64,000 bases of DNA from Stomoxys calcitrans (taxonomy: Eukaryota; Arthropoda; Insecta; Diptera; Muscidae): the NCBI RefSeq assembly GCF_963082655.1, contig NC_081554.1, positions 57,539,869 through 57,603,868 on the forward strand, written 5' to 3'. The first letter of the stretch is position 1, and every line of letters starts with the position of its first letter. The position numbers and the translations under genes are program-made. A model generated the notes under the pieces. That model ran no database searches, was not told where the DNA came from, and saw only the letters and a list, made by a program, of their open reading frames with translations. Shown in pieces: positions 1 to 10,389 of the stretch.

Positions 1-420
1 ATTTTTTTCAATTTAAATATAATTGAAAATAAAATCGCTTTCAATTAAAAAATTAATTGAATCAGCACTTTTTCCAGTTGCCATCGCTATAAAATTTAAG
101 GCATTGTTCAATTAATAAATTGATTGATTCAATCATTTTTATACCCACCACTATACACAGAAAAAAACAATAAAAATCGGTTTAAATCACAAAATTAATT
201 AATCCAATTAATTTTTCAATTGAAAATGCTTCAATCACGAAAATGATAATATCAATCACAGTTTTCGAAAAACGTGATTGAAAAAATTTAAATTAAAAAA
301 ATTGCATATTCAATTAAAAAATTATTGAAAAATGTTCAAATTCCAATTAATTTTTTAATTGATCCAATTATAAAAATGATTGAAATTTTAAAAATTTCGA
401 ATAATTTTTTAATTAGAGCA
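1..420. repeat. AT-rich AATTAATT-type repetitive block
   Basis: Very AT-rich sequence built from short variants of CAATTAATTTTTCAATTG and TGATTGAA motifs on both strands. No ORF is supported. The same texture reappears at about 7440-7590, on the other side of the LINE cluster, which suggests one block opened by insertions. It may be an old satellite or the interior of a MITE; I cannot assign a family. Confidence 0.5.
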
Positions 421-1640
421 ATTAGGTAAGGTTAGGCTGAATGGGTCGCCCACCAAAGGTGAGTTCACTCGGAGGCCAGTTTGGCCTATTGTGGTACCCT
501 AGAGAGAGAAAGGGAAGAAAAGGGAAAATGTGAGACCTTGTGCTAGTGGTCATACACGAATAAAAAGAAAAAGACAGGAGGAGAGGTCAACAAACCGCAG
601 GAGAGATACCAGAGGTACGTTCGCAAGTTCACCCAGATCACAGAAGAACGGCTCCCAAGAAAGAAGAGCTTACGTCTCTGCAGACCCGGACAGAAACAAA
701 GCAAGTGCTCAATAGTCTCCTCCTCATCCTCATCAAGGCAACTCCTACAGAAGTCATTGTGCGGTATCCTCATGCGGCCTATGGCACAGTGTCCGGTTAT
801 GACGCCTGTCAAAGTACTCATCAACCTCTTATCGAACTCCAGCAATTTTCTCGTCCTCTTCCGGTCGATGACCGGCCATAGCGCCTTCGCAGTTCGGAAA
901 CCATCTACCGTGTCCCACCTTGCCAAAAACGCCGCCCTGGCCATCCCCTCTACTGTGTTCAGTAGCTCGACAAATGGCAAGTAGGCAAGACCGGTTACTG
1001 GTCCGCCCGGCGCAGACGAACCCCTCCTGGCGCACTCGGCCGGCCTCTCATTTCCTGGAATCCCTTCATGCCCAGGAACCCATATCAGCGTCACATCGTG
1101 GGTCCGGGGCCCATGCAGGGATTCCAAACAGTCCGCCACTCGTCTCGACCTCACCATCCGACCTCGACCCCAAGGCCTTGAGGGCCGCCATACTGTCCAC
1201 ATAAATTCTGAGTTTCGAGGGCGGTAAGCCCTTTGCCACAATTTATCTTGCGGTTACTACAATGGCATAGACCTGAAAGACTGTACACTCGTCCGGCAGT
1301 CTCAGAGACATACTGATATTGAGTGCATCAGAGTAGACCCCCAATCCTGTCCCTGACTCCATCTTGGAGCCATCTGTGTAGATCTAGGTCTCATCCTCCT
1401 CAAGTACACTATCCGCTCTCCATTCGCCCCTCTCAGGAAAACGAATCGCGAATGCCTTCACTCCGGTCGGCACTGGTGCCAGGTAGTCGGAGATCCTCCT
1501 CAGTCTACCCTCCGCAGACATAACACCCCGAATCGAACTGTGGCCGCAACCATTCTTCTTCAGAATGCCGAGCTCTCTCAGCCTAAGCGCGACCCTGGCG
1601 GCGCAGATCCAAATATAGACCCCAATGGGCTGCATATCTC
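420..1640 (-). mobile_element. Degenerate RNase H-bearing LINE, 3' part of ORF2 (R1/LOA/jockey group)
   Basis: On the minus strand, broken frames encode an RNase H region (DGSKMESGTGLGVYSD, then IWVPGHEGIPGNERP) followed by the usual C-terminal tail with a CRSCLDEDEEETIEHLLC zinc-knuckle-like motif. This order is that of ORF2 C-termini in RNase H-containing non-LTR retrotransposons. There are several stops and frameshifts, so it is dead. The 3' terminus lies near 423-432, where AAGGTTAGG (CCTAACCTT on the element strand) abuts the AT-rich block. The clade is uncertain. Confidence 0.75.
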
Positions 1641-2411
1641 AGCACCGAAGGCAATTAAAAGTGAAATGAAATCATTGAAAACAAGCGCGCTATATAGGGC
1701 GCACCATCAATTTCTGGAACACAAATCACGGTTGTCCGGTGACAATGACCCCATTATGTTATGTCGATAAAATGTATATTTTGATTATACAGAACATTAG
1801 AATTGAGTCTAGAAATTAAATAAGGTAGGCGAAACACTCTTTGTGTGGAAGTTTTTTCTTATAAATAGAAATTGTTTATCAAAATTTCTAGCATATAGAC
1901 TTTTTCAAAAGCGGACGATCATAAAAGTGCGGTTGGGTCTAAAAATCCGATTCCATAAAAAAGGACTTATTGTTCATTTGCATTTTTTAGTAAAATGTCC
2001 GTAGAGACCTCAATCCTTGGATGACGCAAAAAATTTTTTGCATGCAATTAGTTACTACTTTGGGCAATGAGAACTCGAAGGGTTTTCCCAGATTTTTTTT
2101 GTCAAAAAATGCCAATATTATACTTCACAGATCTCCTCTTAGAGTTAACACAATTTATTAAAATTACACTTAAAGCGCATCTCCATTAAGTACGTATTTA
2201 TGAAAATCGGACCATAAATACGCTTTTGACAGCCCGAACAAAATTTTGTAGGGTCGAGGTGACCAACTTTGAAGACCCACCAATGGCCTCCTGGGACATC
2301 CAGAAACCTGAAATTTTGCATATAACCTGGATAACACCTCAGCTATAACCGTAATCATGAAGATATCTCTATCCATTCCAAAATGGCAAACTTATTTCCA
2401 CTTATTTTTGT
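1641..2411. other. Stretch without recognisable gene
   Basis: AT-rich sequence with only short frames. I see no conserved protein, tRNA-like box or terminal repeat. It may be unrecognised transposon or host intergenic sequence. Confidence 0.4.
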
Positions 2412-4802
2412 TTGCCATCCAACACAAAGTTCACAAAGTTCAACCTCTTAAACCTAAAAGACCCCGAAACAGCGCACGAATACAAGGCAATATTAACAGA
2501 GAAGGTGCAAAATAACACTCATACATGGGTCGACATAATAGCAGCATGTACGGAGACGGCCACCTCTATCATAGGCATTGTTCGACAATCCTAAAAACCA
2601 TGGATAAGCAACGAAACGCTCTGCTACAGGCAAAATCTAGCGTAACTAAAATCGCGGCCAGGACTAAATATTGCGCCTCCGCCTCGCTGGTCAGGAGCCT
2701 AGTTCGCAGAGATAAGCGAATATATTTTAATATGCTGGCAGAGCAAACCGAGCATGCAGTTAATATCGGAAACATGCGTGGTGTCTACGTGTCAGTAAAA
2801 CAAATGAGCGTCAACAATATAAGGCCAACGGCAATAATAAAAGATGAGGACGGATCGGAATTAACAACACCCTAACAGCAATTAGAGCGATGGCACGGTT
2901 TCTTCAGCTCCGAAGGACCAGCAACCGAGGATGTAAGCTTCGACCTTCTTAATCCCCCTGTGCCCCGAAACCCACGCAGGGATATATCTACGGCCCCACC
3001 CACCTGCGAAGAAATTGAAACCGTTCTGGTCGTACTCAAAAACGGCCCTGATAATAAAGGGTGATTTTTTTGAGGTTAGGATTTTCATGCATTAGTATTT
3101 GACAGATCACGTGGGATTTCAGACATGGTGTCAAAGAGAAAGATGCTCAGTATGCTTTGACATTTCATCATGAATAGACTTACTAACGAGCAACGCTTGC
3201 AAATCATTGAATTTTATTACCAAAATCAGTGTTCGGTTCGAAATGTGTTCATTCACCGTAACGTTGCGTCCAACAGCATCTTTGAAAAAATACGGTCCAA
3301 TGATTCCACCAGCGTACAAACCACACCAAACAGTGCATTTTTCGGGATGCATGGGCAGTTCTTGAACGGCTTCTGGTTGCTCTTCACTCCAAATGCGGCA
3401 ATTTTGCTTATTTACGTAGCCATTCAACCAGAAATGAGCCTCATCGCTGAACGGTGAATGAACACATTTCGAACCGAATACTGATTTTGGTAATAAAATT
3501 CAATGATTTGCAAGCGTTGCTCGTTAGTAAGTCTATTCATGATGAAATGTCAAAGCATACTGAGCATCTTTCTCTTTGACACCATGTCTGAAATCCCACG
3601 TGATCTGTCAAATACTAATGCATGAAAATCCTAACCTCAAAAAAATCACCCTTTATATCTGCTGTGCTGTTGCGGTATGGGGCATACCCCATAGCTCAAG
3701 CGATCGCCCCAATAATCAGAGAGGCCTTGGATACAAACGCTGTCTCCACGGAATGGAAGAACGGTGATCGTGGTCACAATCCCAAAGAAGGACGACCTCA
3801 CACAGTGTAAGAACTGGAGGGCGACTACGTTGCTAAACGCAATAAAGTGATGGCAAGTCTTCTTCTGCAGCGTATTTCGCTTGCACTTGACAGCATTTTG
3901 AGGAAGGAACAGGCAGGTTTTCGGTCAGGACGTTCTTGTTCCGACCACATTTACTCGCTGTGCATAATCATAGAAAAGTCTGCAGAACTTAATTCACACC
4001 TATACCTTTTATTCATCGACTCCGAGCGTGCTTTTGACACAGTTTCGCGAAGTTCATTGTGTAGCTGTGTAGGAATACTGAAGTTTCAGTCCGTTTCAAT
4101 AGAAACGAGAGCCGACCATTCGGGATGCATAGCTGCATCCTGTCATCGACGCTTTTTTTAATTTTATTAAACTCCGTATTATAAGCAACTAAGGCTGAGG
4201 CACCCTATGGCATACGCTGGGGTATTAACGACTTCCTTGAAGACATCGATTACGCGGATGATCAGGGAGGCCTGATTATCCGCCTCTTTGCGCATCGCTT
4301 TGAGCACAAAAAGGCCAAATTGGAACGATTGAATGAAAATGCTGCCAAAGTAGGTCTGAAGATAAACATAGCAAAGACCAAATTGATGGTGATGGGAACA
4401 TCAAATCTGACACCGCTCACTATAATCGACCATGTCATTGAAGACGTTGACAACTTTTCCTATCTTGGCAGCAAAATAACAAAGGACCGAGGATCGGAAG
4501 TACGACTACCCGCAAAATTCAAGTTTTTATATATCGGTGCCAAATCGAATTTCAAGTGAGGAATTGCAAATAAGAACAAACACTTCCCCTGTCCCGAATA
4601 GAAAATGTACCAGGTTGAGTCATATCCTAAGCCGACAGCGCGATGATATAACTAGAAATGTCCTAGACTGGAACCCGCAAGGACAGCGAAGAAGGGGACG
4701 CCCGAAAAACACATGGATCCGCTGCACGAAAACAGAGTTAAAATCAAACCATATATCGTGGAATCAGGGCAAGGTCAACGATAGAGGAAGATGAAGAGAG
4801 CA
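2412..4802 (+). mobile_element. Degenerate non-LTR retrotransposon with RT domain, split by a mariner foldback
   Basis: Broken plus-strand frames follow LINE ORF2 order. A linker region reads LLNLKDPETAHEYKAIL. RT pieces follow: RKEQAGFRSGRSCSDHI, then FIDSERAFDTVSR (first catalytic Asp), then DYADD at about 4248-4262. Next are NENAAKVGLKINIAKTK and a C-terminal block ending WNPQGQRRRGRPKNTW. There is no endonuclease and there are many frameshifts. The element is interrupted at 3057-3653 by a foldback insertion. The C-terminal block resembles RTE-like or related LINEs lacking RNase H; the clade is an inference. Confidence 0.75.
3057..3653. mobile_element. Mariner-derived foldback (two 5' ends in inverted orientation)
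   Basis: About 200 bp at 3057-3260 (AAGGGTGATTTTTTTGAGG onward) recurs almost perfectly as its reverse complement at 3450-3653. Each arm carries the terminal inverted repeat and the start of a mariner transposase (MNRLTNEQRLQIIEF). The loop encodes, antisense, the mid-transposase segment ELPMHPEKCTVWCGLYAGG. TA dinucleotides flank both outer ends (3055-3056 and 3654-3655), the usual Tc1/mariner target-site duplication. It is non-autonomous because no complete transposase is encoded. It lies inside the LINE at 2412-4802 and so is younger than that LINE. Confidence 0.85.
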
Positions 4803-5720
4803 AAGGGGTGATTTTTTTACGAGCCATAAGAAAGTTAAAAAAAAAAACACATCAAATTCATGAAATCTTTATTTGAATCGATAGTACGGTCCATGTAATT
4901 AGATGTTTAAAGATTATTTCAGGGTCCATCCGCTTAGTCCAATTTTGGCATACTCTTTCCAATATTTCGGCCGGTTAACATAGCCCGACCAAAACTTATC
5001 TATAGGCGTCATATCGCACGATCTAGGCAGCCTATTAACCGGTGACGACCGTCTTGTTGAAAACACATGTCATGCAAGTGAAACTACTGCATTTTGGGCA
5101 AAAAAAAGGTTGGATATCATCTCACGGTAGCACTCACCATTCACAGTTACGTAACGATTCGCATCATCTTTGAAGAAGTACGGTCCAATAATGCCACAAG
5201 TCCATAAACCGCAGCAAACTGTGACTTTCTGGATGCATTGGTAACTCTTGCAAAGCTTCTGGCTGGTCTTCGCTCAATGGAAGAAACGTGCAATGAACTT
5301 TCTTAACAGAGCACGCATTTTGATAATATTGGGTTGCCCAAAAAGTAATTGGGGATTTTTTAAAAGAAAGTAAATGCATTTTTAATAAATCTTAGAATGG
5401 ACTTTAATCAAATATACTTTTTTACACTTTTTTTCTAAAGCAAGCTAAAAGTAACAGCTGATAACTGACAGAAGAAAGAATGCAATTACAGAGTCACAAG
5501 CTGTGAAAAAATTTGTCAACGCCGACTATATGAAAAATCCGCAATTACTTTTTGGGCCAATAAAATTCAATAATTTGCAAGCGCTGTTCGTTTGTAAGAC
5601 GATTGATGGTTAAATTATAGACCAAACCGAAGATGTTTGACAGTGAAACAAAACCCAAAACGTGCGTAAGCTGTTTAAACCAGTGTTGCCAAAAATATAA
5701 TAGCAAAAAATCACCTTTTA
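4803..5720 (-). mobile_element. Mariner (DD41D-type) relic, internally deleted, with nested MITE
   Basis: Outer ends match the mariner termini: GGGGTGATTTTTTTAC on the left and AAAAAATCACCTTTTA on the right. Reading minus, transposase start residues NRLTNEQRLQIIEFYWP lie near 5550-5610. A MITE then interrupts (5339-5560), followed by ALQELPMHPE and the IIGPYFFKDDA-like region near 5160-5290. Most of the catalytic half is deleted. It sits at the junction between one LINE on the left and a different one on the right. Confidence 0.75.
5339..5560. mobile_element. Short Tc1/mariner-type MITE (TTGGGTTGCCC ends)
   Basis: Begins TTGGGTTGCCCAAAAAGTAA and ends in the near inverse (AATTACTTTTTGGGCCAA). 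TA flanks both ends. The interior matches the complete copies at 10531-10767 and 15976-16212. It interrupts the mariner relic between codons for the N-terminal helix, so it inserted after that relic. It is non-coding. Confidence 0.85.
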
Positions 5721-5721
5721 T

Positions 5722-7445
5722 AAGGGAGAAAGGGGCACAAGGCACGCCACAGGGGGGAATTCTTTCGCCACTCTTATGGGTGACCATCACAAATGACCTT
5801 TTACGGGTGTTGACTGAGGAGGGATTTACTACTACGCAGAAAATGTTATAATACTTCTAAGGGGCAAGGATTCGAACCAGATATGCAGAAGGCCCGAAGG
5901 GGTCTTGCCGGTGGCGCACGACTGGGCTTGACCTAGGGTTTCAATGTTAACCCCAAGGAGACAAACATCTGTATATTCACGAGGAAGACGAAGGTGGACC
6001 AATTTGACACACCACGTTTCCCCAATAGAACGATTTAGATATCTGACAAGGTCAAATAATACGGGGTTATTTTGGACAGGAAACTGAATTAAAAGTGTCA
6101 CATTCAGGAGCGTACTGAGAAGACTTAAGATGTTGGGAATTATGTAGACGAGATGTAGGCTCGAAATTGGGCCTGAATCCAAGGATAGTCAACTCGATCT
6201 ACTGGAGCGTGATTAGACCAATACTTACTTACGCCTCAGGAGTTTGGTGGACTGCGATGGAGAATAAGTGCAACGTAAAGATAATACAACAGGTTCAGAG
6301 AACATGTTGTCTTGATATAGGCGGAGCGATGAGTACCATGCCCACTATGCCACTGGAGATTATTCAAGATATCCCTCCCATAGACATACAGATTAAGTGC
6401 GAGGCAGCCACTGCGGCTATGAGACTTAAAGCGATAGAAGGATAGATTGAGGGTAGGAGCAGCTCCTACCCCCAAGCCTAGAAGGAATGGAATATGTCTC
6501 CGATCGGATACCTGAGACGACACTTGATGAGGCACTGCTGCCAGCGGCACATTCTTGGACTGACGGAACACTAGCATAGCCGTCTAGAAGATCATGTCAT
6601 ACGTATGAATCAAAGCTGGGGGACAGAGTGGGCCTGGGGGTCTATATTGAGATCTATTTTAAACTGGCTGATCATATACGGTCCTGCAGGCAGAGATCCG
6701 GTCGATCACGGAATGCGTGAGGTGGTGTGGTACTAACGGGAGGACGTCGAGTACGTCTTTACGGACAGTAAACAGATCATATGGCCAATAACAACCAGGA
6801 CGGTAAGAACACGAACAGTCTTGGAATGTGAGAAAGAAATTAACGCCATCTCTGAGGATTGCACGATCTGCATCGTTTGGGTTCGGGGCGAAATAACTGA
6901 AAATGAGAAAGCAGACGAGTTGGCAGTGAAGGCCAGAGAACTGCCGTCAATAAATTTGGTTAACCCGAAGCCTTACGGATCGACGCAGTGCCAGTTAAGG
7001 GCGATTGGAACAGCGAAAGGGGCCGGTAGGACGGCGAAATTTCTATGGGGTGATCCAGTTAGTGAGAAGATGAGGCTATTACTAATAAGAAGTAAGAAGG
7101 AGGTCAGAATAGCTTTCGGTATCATAACGGGACACATCGGACTATGAGCTCACTTATGCAAAATCGGTGCGGCAAGTGATAGCATGTGTAGGGCATGTGG
7201 GGAGGATGATGAGACGTTGGAGCATTTCTTATAACATTGCCCGGCTTTCGCGGCTAAAATACACCGCTACTTGGGTGGGGAAACAATATCAGACATGAAC
7301 CCCCTTAGGGGCGTGGCATGAAAAACAGTTAAGGATTTTGTAAGTTGCACGGAATTCCTAACTTAAATTTTCTTCTTTGAGGTTAGTTTTTTAGTATTTA
7401 GAGAGCAAAACAAACCTAATACTGGCTTAGGTGTATGCCCATTTA
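5722..7445 (+). mobile_element. Degenerate RNase H-bearing LINE ORF2 (R1/LOA/jockey group)
   Basis: Starts in mid-RT with GAQGTPQGGILSPLLW and continues through VIRPILTYASGVWWT and IIQQVQRTCCLDIGGA (thumb region). The RNase H segment follows (RTVLECEKEINAIS, IVWVRGEI, ADELAVKARELPSIN), then a C-terminal CRACGEDDETLEHF motif and a stop near 7360. Multiple frameshifts and stops make it inactive. It is closely related to the copies at 42.9-44.2 kb and 56.2-57.8 kb, which indicates one family with several remnants in this window. Confidence 0.8.
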
Positions 7446-7595
7446 ATACACGCAATTTTTTTAGTTGAACATTTTTTCAATTACGGTGATTGATATTATC
7501 AATTTAGTGATTGAAGCAGTTACAATTACAAATTAATTGGATCAATTAATTTCGTGATTGAAACCGATTTCTATTAAATCGTTTGTAACATTAAC
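7446..7595. repeat. AT-rich block matching the left edge of the window
   Basis: Contains TTTCAATTACGGTGATTGAT and GGATCAATTAATTTCGTGAT, the same vocabulary as 1-420. It probably marks the right side of the block split by the LINE cluster. Confidence 0.4.
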
Positions 7596-8437
7596 ACTCC
7601 GTTTGTAACACCGCGAAATATGCGCCTAAGACGCCATATAGTATATATATTCCTGATCGTCATGACATTTTAAGTCGCTAGGCGCTTGAAATTTTGCAAA
7701 AATACTTTTTATAAGTGTAGGTCGGTTGAGATCGGCCCATGTTTTAATATAGCTGTCATATAAACCGATCTTGGGTGTTGACGTCCTGTGCTTCTAGAGG
7801 GCGCAATTCTTATCCAATTTGATTGAAGTTTTGCATATAATTGTTTTGGTATGACTTCCAACAACTATGCCAAGTATGATCTAAATCTGCCTTAGACTTC
7901 TTGAGCTTTTAGAGGGCGCAATTATTATCCGAATTGGCCAAAATTTTGCATATATGGTTTTGGTATTACTTCCAACAGCTGTGGTTAGTATGGTCCAAAT
8001 CGGTTCATAGCTTGGTATAGCTGCCATATAAAGCGATCTCGGATCTTGACTTCTTGAGCCTCTAGAGTGCGCAATTATTATCCGATTTGGCTGAAATTTT
8101 CCATGAAGTCTTTAGATTCGACATCCAACTATTACGTCAAGTATGGTTTGAATCGGTTTATAACTTGGTATAGCTCCCACATAAACCGATTTCCCAATTA
8201 TACTTCTTGAGCCTATACAGGGTGCAAATCTTATCCGATTTGGCTGAAATTTTGTACAACGATGACCTTAAACATGCATGCTAAATATGGTTTGAATAGG
8301 TCTACAACCTGATATATCTCCCATATAAACCGATTTCTCAATATTACTTCTTGTTTGCCTACAAACAGATATTAGTGGAGGGTATACGAGATTTGGCCCG
8401 GCCGAACTTAGCACGCTTTTGCTTGTTCTTTGTAAAT
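7596..8437 (+). mobile_element. Helentron-like (DINE/mini-me type) non-autonomous element
   Basis: Begins with CGTTTGTAACACCGCGAAAT and a TA-rich tract (AGTATATATATTCCTGATCG). It then carries divergent internal units of the type GCCATATAAACCGATC / CTTGAGCCTCTAGAG / GCGCAATTATTATCC. It ends GTGGAGGGTATACGAGATTTGGCCCGGCCGAACTTAGCACGCTTTTGCTTGTT, with a palindromic hairpin about 20 nt before the terminus. No protein is coded. The GTCY tract seen in the 54.7-kb copy is missing. Confidence 0.75.
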
Positions 8438-8990
8438 TTAACTTTTAAATTTTACAAATATTTTCACTTTTTTCCTCATGTGGTTTTAACAGTTTATTAT
8501 TGATCTTCGCGGCTTCTGTAACCAGTACATAAATAAAACACAGCAATCATAAGCATATAACACAAAAAAATCAAAGAGGATGCATTTGAAAAGCTGTATT
8601 ATCTTCACTTTTAAAGTAAATAGTCCAACTAGAAATGGGATAATCAGAGTTTTATGGCGGCTCAACAGTGTGTGTAATCCTTCACATTCTTATTTACCTA
8701 TTTTAAGGTTTTATGGTAGCACTTACTGTGTCTTAATGCGGGGCTTCTTTACCAACAATAATAAAAATTAGGGAAATTTTTCCAACAACTATTTTTCCAT
8801 TACACACCAGGTAAAAACAAAACAAGCACTCGCTAATTTTCAACCCAGGTGACTGAGTTTAGCAGTTTTCGTAGCCGAGTTATTTTTTCCGCATAAGTCT
8901 TAGCAACAGGATTGGGATTTTAAAATTAAAATTTGGCAAGAATTTTTTTCCATTTTCTAGGAATCCCGCTTAGACTGAAAACAAATGACA
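8438..8990. other. Upstream region of the single-exon gene
   Basis: No gene or recognisable repeat. The small frame at 8580-8771 has no features supporting coding. Proximal regulatory DNA of the gene starting at 9082 would be expected here, but I could not identify specific factor sites with confidence. Confidence 0.4.
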
Positions 8991-8998
8991 TATAAATG
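8991..8998 (+). promoter_or_regulatory. TATA box of the single-exon gene
   Basis: TATAAATG lies 91 bp upstream of the ATG at 9082, implying a start near 9020 and a leader of roughly 60 nt without introns or upstream ATGs. Confidence 0.6.
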
Positions 8999-9081
8999 GT
9001 CTGTCTGGAAAGGTAAGCAACATAAATAAGTCGACAGGCAAGCTGTCAAGAACTTAGACAAAAGATTTCCTTCTGAAAATT

Positions 9082-9738
9082 ATGGGTAATTACATGGATA
9101 AAGGATCCCATACATTCGAAGGTGATGAGGAAAACCTGCGTTCGGATCTAGTCGAGCCATTCAATGAACTACAACACGAACATCAGCAGCAGCAGCAGCT
9201 ACTGCCAAGCATGCCTACTTTGACACAAAGCATGTCCAGCATTGAAGTTGCCAAAGAAACTGGCGAAAGTATTGACTATCACATATTCTCTTATAAACAA
9301 AATATGCCCTTCAAGACACGCCAGGTTTTCAAATGGGCTGCCGCCAAATTGGCCCTCACCGAAGAGTTGATACGCATCAATCAATTGCGTTGTGCCCAAC
9401 TGCAGCAGGCTTCATATTTGGAACCGGAAACCGATTATCTAAGTGACGATGAAATGGATGAGGCCTCCATTGATCGACAGCTACACTCGTTGGAGAAATA
9501 TCGCACCGAATTGGTACAGCTCTTGGGAAGATTATCCCTGAATGCACGCACAAAAACAAAACGAAAGAAGAGTAAGAAATTTAAGCGCCGCAAACTCATC
9601 TCAAAGTGCAACAATAAAGTCAGTGATTGCGATGATTATGATTCCGAGATGTCTGAGAGTCCCAAGTTTACTGTGAACATTAATCTTTGCGGTGGCAAAG
9701 TCACCAAGAGGACACCTCTAAAAGTTAAAAATTGTTAG
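9082..9738 (+). CDS. Intronless gene for a 218-residue basic, probably nuclear protein of unknown function
   Basis: One uninterrupted frame from ATG to TAG, with A at -3 (AATTATGGGT) and a TATA box upstream. Residues 34-40 include a short glutamine run (HEHQQQQQ). The segment around residues 66-110 (YKQNMPFKTRQVFKWAAAK, then a leucine/glutamine-rich helix) looks alpha-helical and possibly coiled-coil. An acidic patch (DYLSDDEMDEASID) follows. Residues about 155-172 (KTKRKKSKKFKRRK) form a strong nuclear localisation signal, and the C-terminus is KVTKRTPLKVKNC. Codon use and the absence of stops contrast with the surrounding relics, so I take it as a real host gene. I do not recognise the family. 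Confidence 0.8.
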   Translation: MGNYMDKGSHTFEGDEENLRSDLVEPFNELQHEHQQQQQLLPSMPTLTQSMSSIEVAKETGESIDYHIFSYKQNMPFKTRQVFKWAAAKLALTEELIRINQLRCAQLQQASYLEPETDYLSDDEMDEASIDRQLHSLEKYRTELVQLLGRLSLNARTKTKRKKSKKFKRRKLISKCNNKVSDCDDYDSEMSESPKFTVNINLCGGKVTKRTPLKVKNC

Positions 9739-9899
9739 TCCACAGAGATTTATAAAATCAAAGAAAGAAAAATCCAAAAAAAGTTAAAAATTATATGAAC
9801 ATTTGATTTTAAGCAACCTATTTTAACTCTCGATTGCAAGCCCATATAAGATATGGGTCTATTAAACTGTAATTATATCAACAATTGAAATTAAATTCC

Positions 9900-9905
9900 A
9901 ATAAA
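9900..9905 (+). terminator. Polyadenylation signal of the single-exon gene
   Basis: AATAAA, 162 bp past the stop codon at 9738, in AT-rich 3' UTR-like sequence; a GT-rich stretch (AATGTGTTCTAAAATGTTCT) follows. Confidence 0.65.
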
Positions 9906-10275
9906 TTCGAAAAATAATGAATGTGTTCTAAAATGTTCTAGCAAAAAAACGCAGAGGAATTCCAACATTATGGGCTGTAAAAGTCAAAATGGATTACTGG
10001 CAGTTAGTGTTGCTTTTGTGTTCGTCCCCTTCAGCGATAGTTAACGCTGTTTGTTAATTGTCAAATGAATATAACCACGTTTTCATTTCATTTCATTCCC
10101 CATCAACACAGATTAATCCATGAATTTTACGAACAATCTTTATCTCGATGATATCAGGTACTGTCTACTCTGCTTTGGCCCAGTCCCATTCTTTAGAACC
10201 TTGCTATTGAGTTGAAACAAAAAAATGTTTAGATGTTTACATAGTTGTCCGTTGCGGATTGTTTGATCGTTTAGC

Positions 10276-10361
10276 CGAACTTAGCAGATCTTTTAACTGA
10301 ACTTAGCAGATCTTTTAACTGAACTTAGCAGATCTTTTAACTGAACTTAGCAGATCTTTTA
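10276..10361 (+). repeat. 22-bp tandem repeat, about four units
   Basis: The unit AACTTAGCAGATCTTTTAACTG is repeated about four times. Its first copy (GCCGAACTTAGCAGATCTTTT) resembles the Helentron-like 3' terminus (GCCGAACTTAGCACGCTTTT), so the array may come from amplification of that terminus. Confidence 0.85.
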
Positions 10362-10389
10362 GCTTTTCCACTTTTATTGTCCAATTTCT

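Noticed and set aside
543..1241. 232-residue minus ORF as a host gene
   Set aside because: It joins RNase H and LINE C-terminal motifs with frames broken on both sides; it is a retrotransposon relic.
8580..8771. Small ORF upstream of the single-exon gene
   Set aside because: No domain, no conserved features, AT-rich context; likely chance.
9082..9738. Bearded-family (Brd/Tom/m4) gene
   Set aside because: It is intronless and basic but lacks the family's conserved motifs and is longer; no recognisable match.
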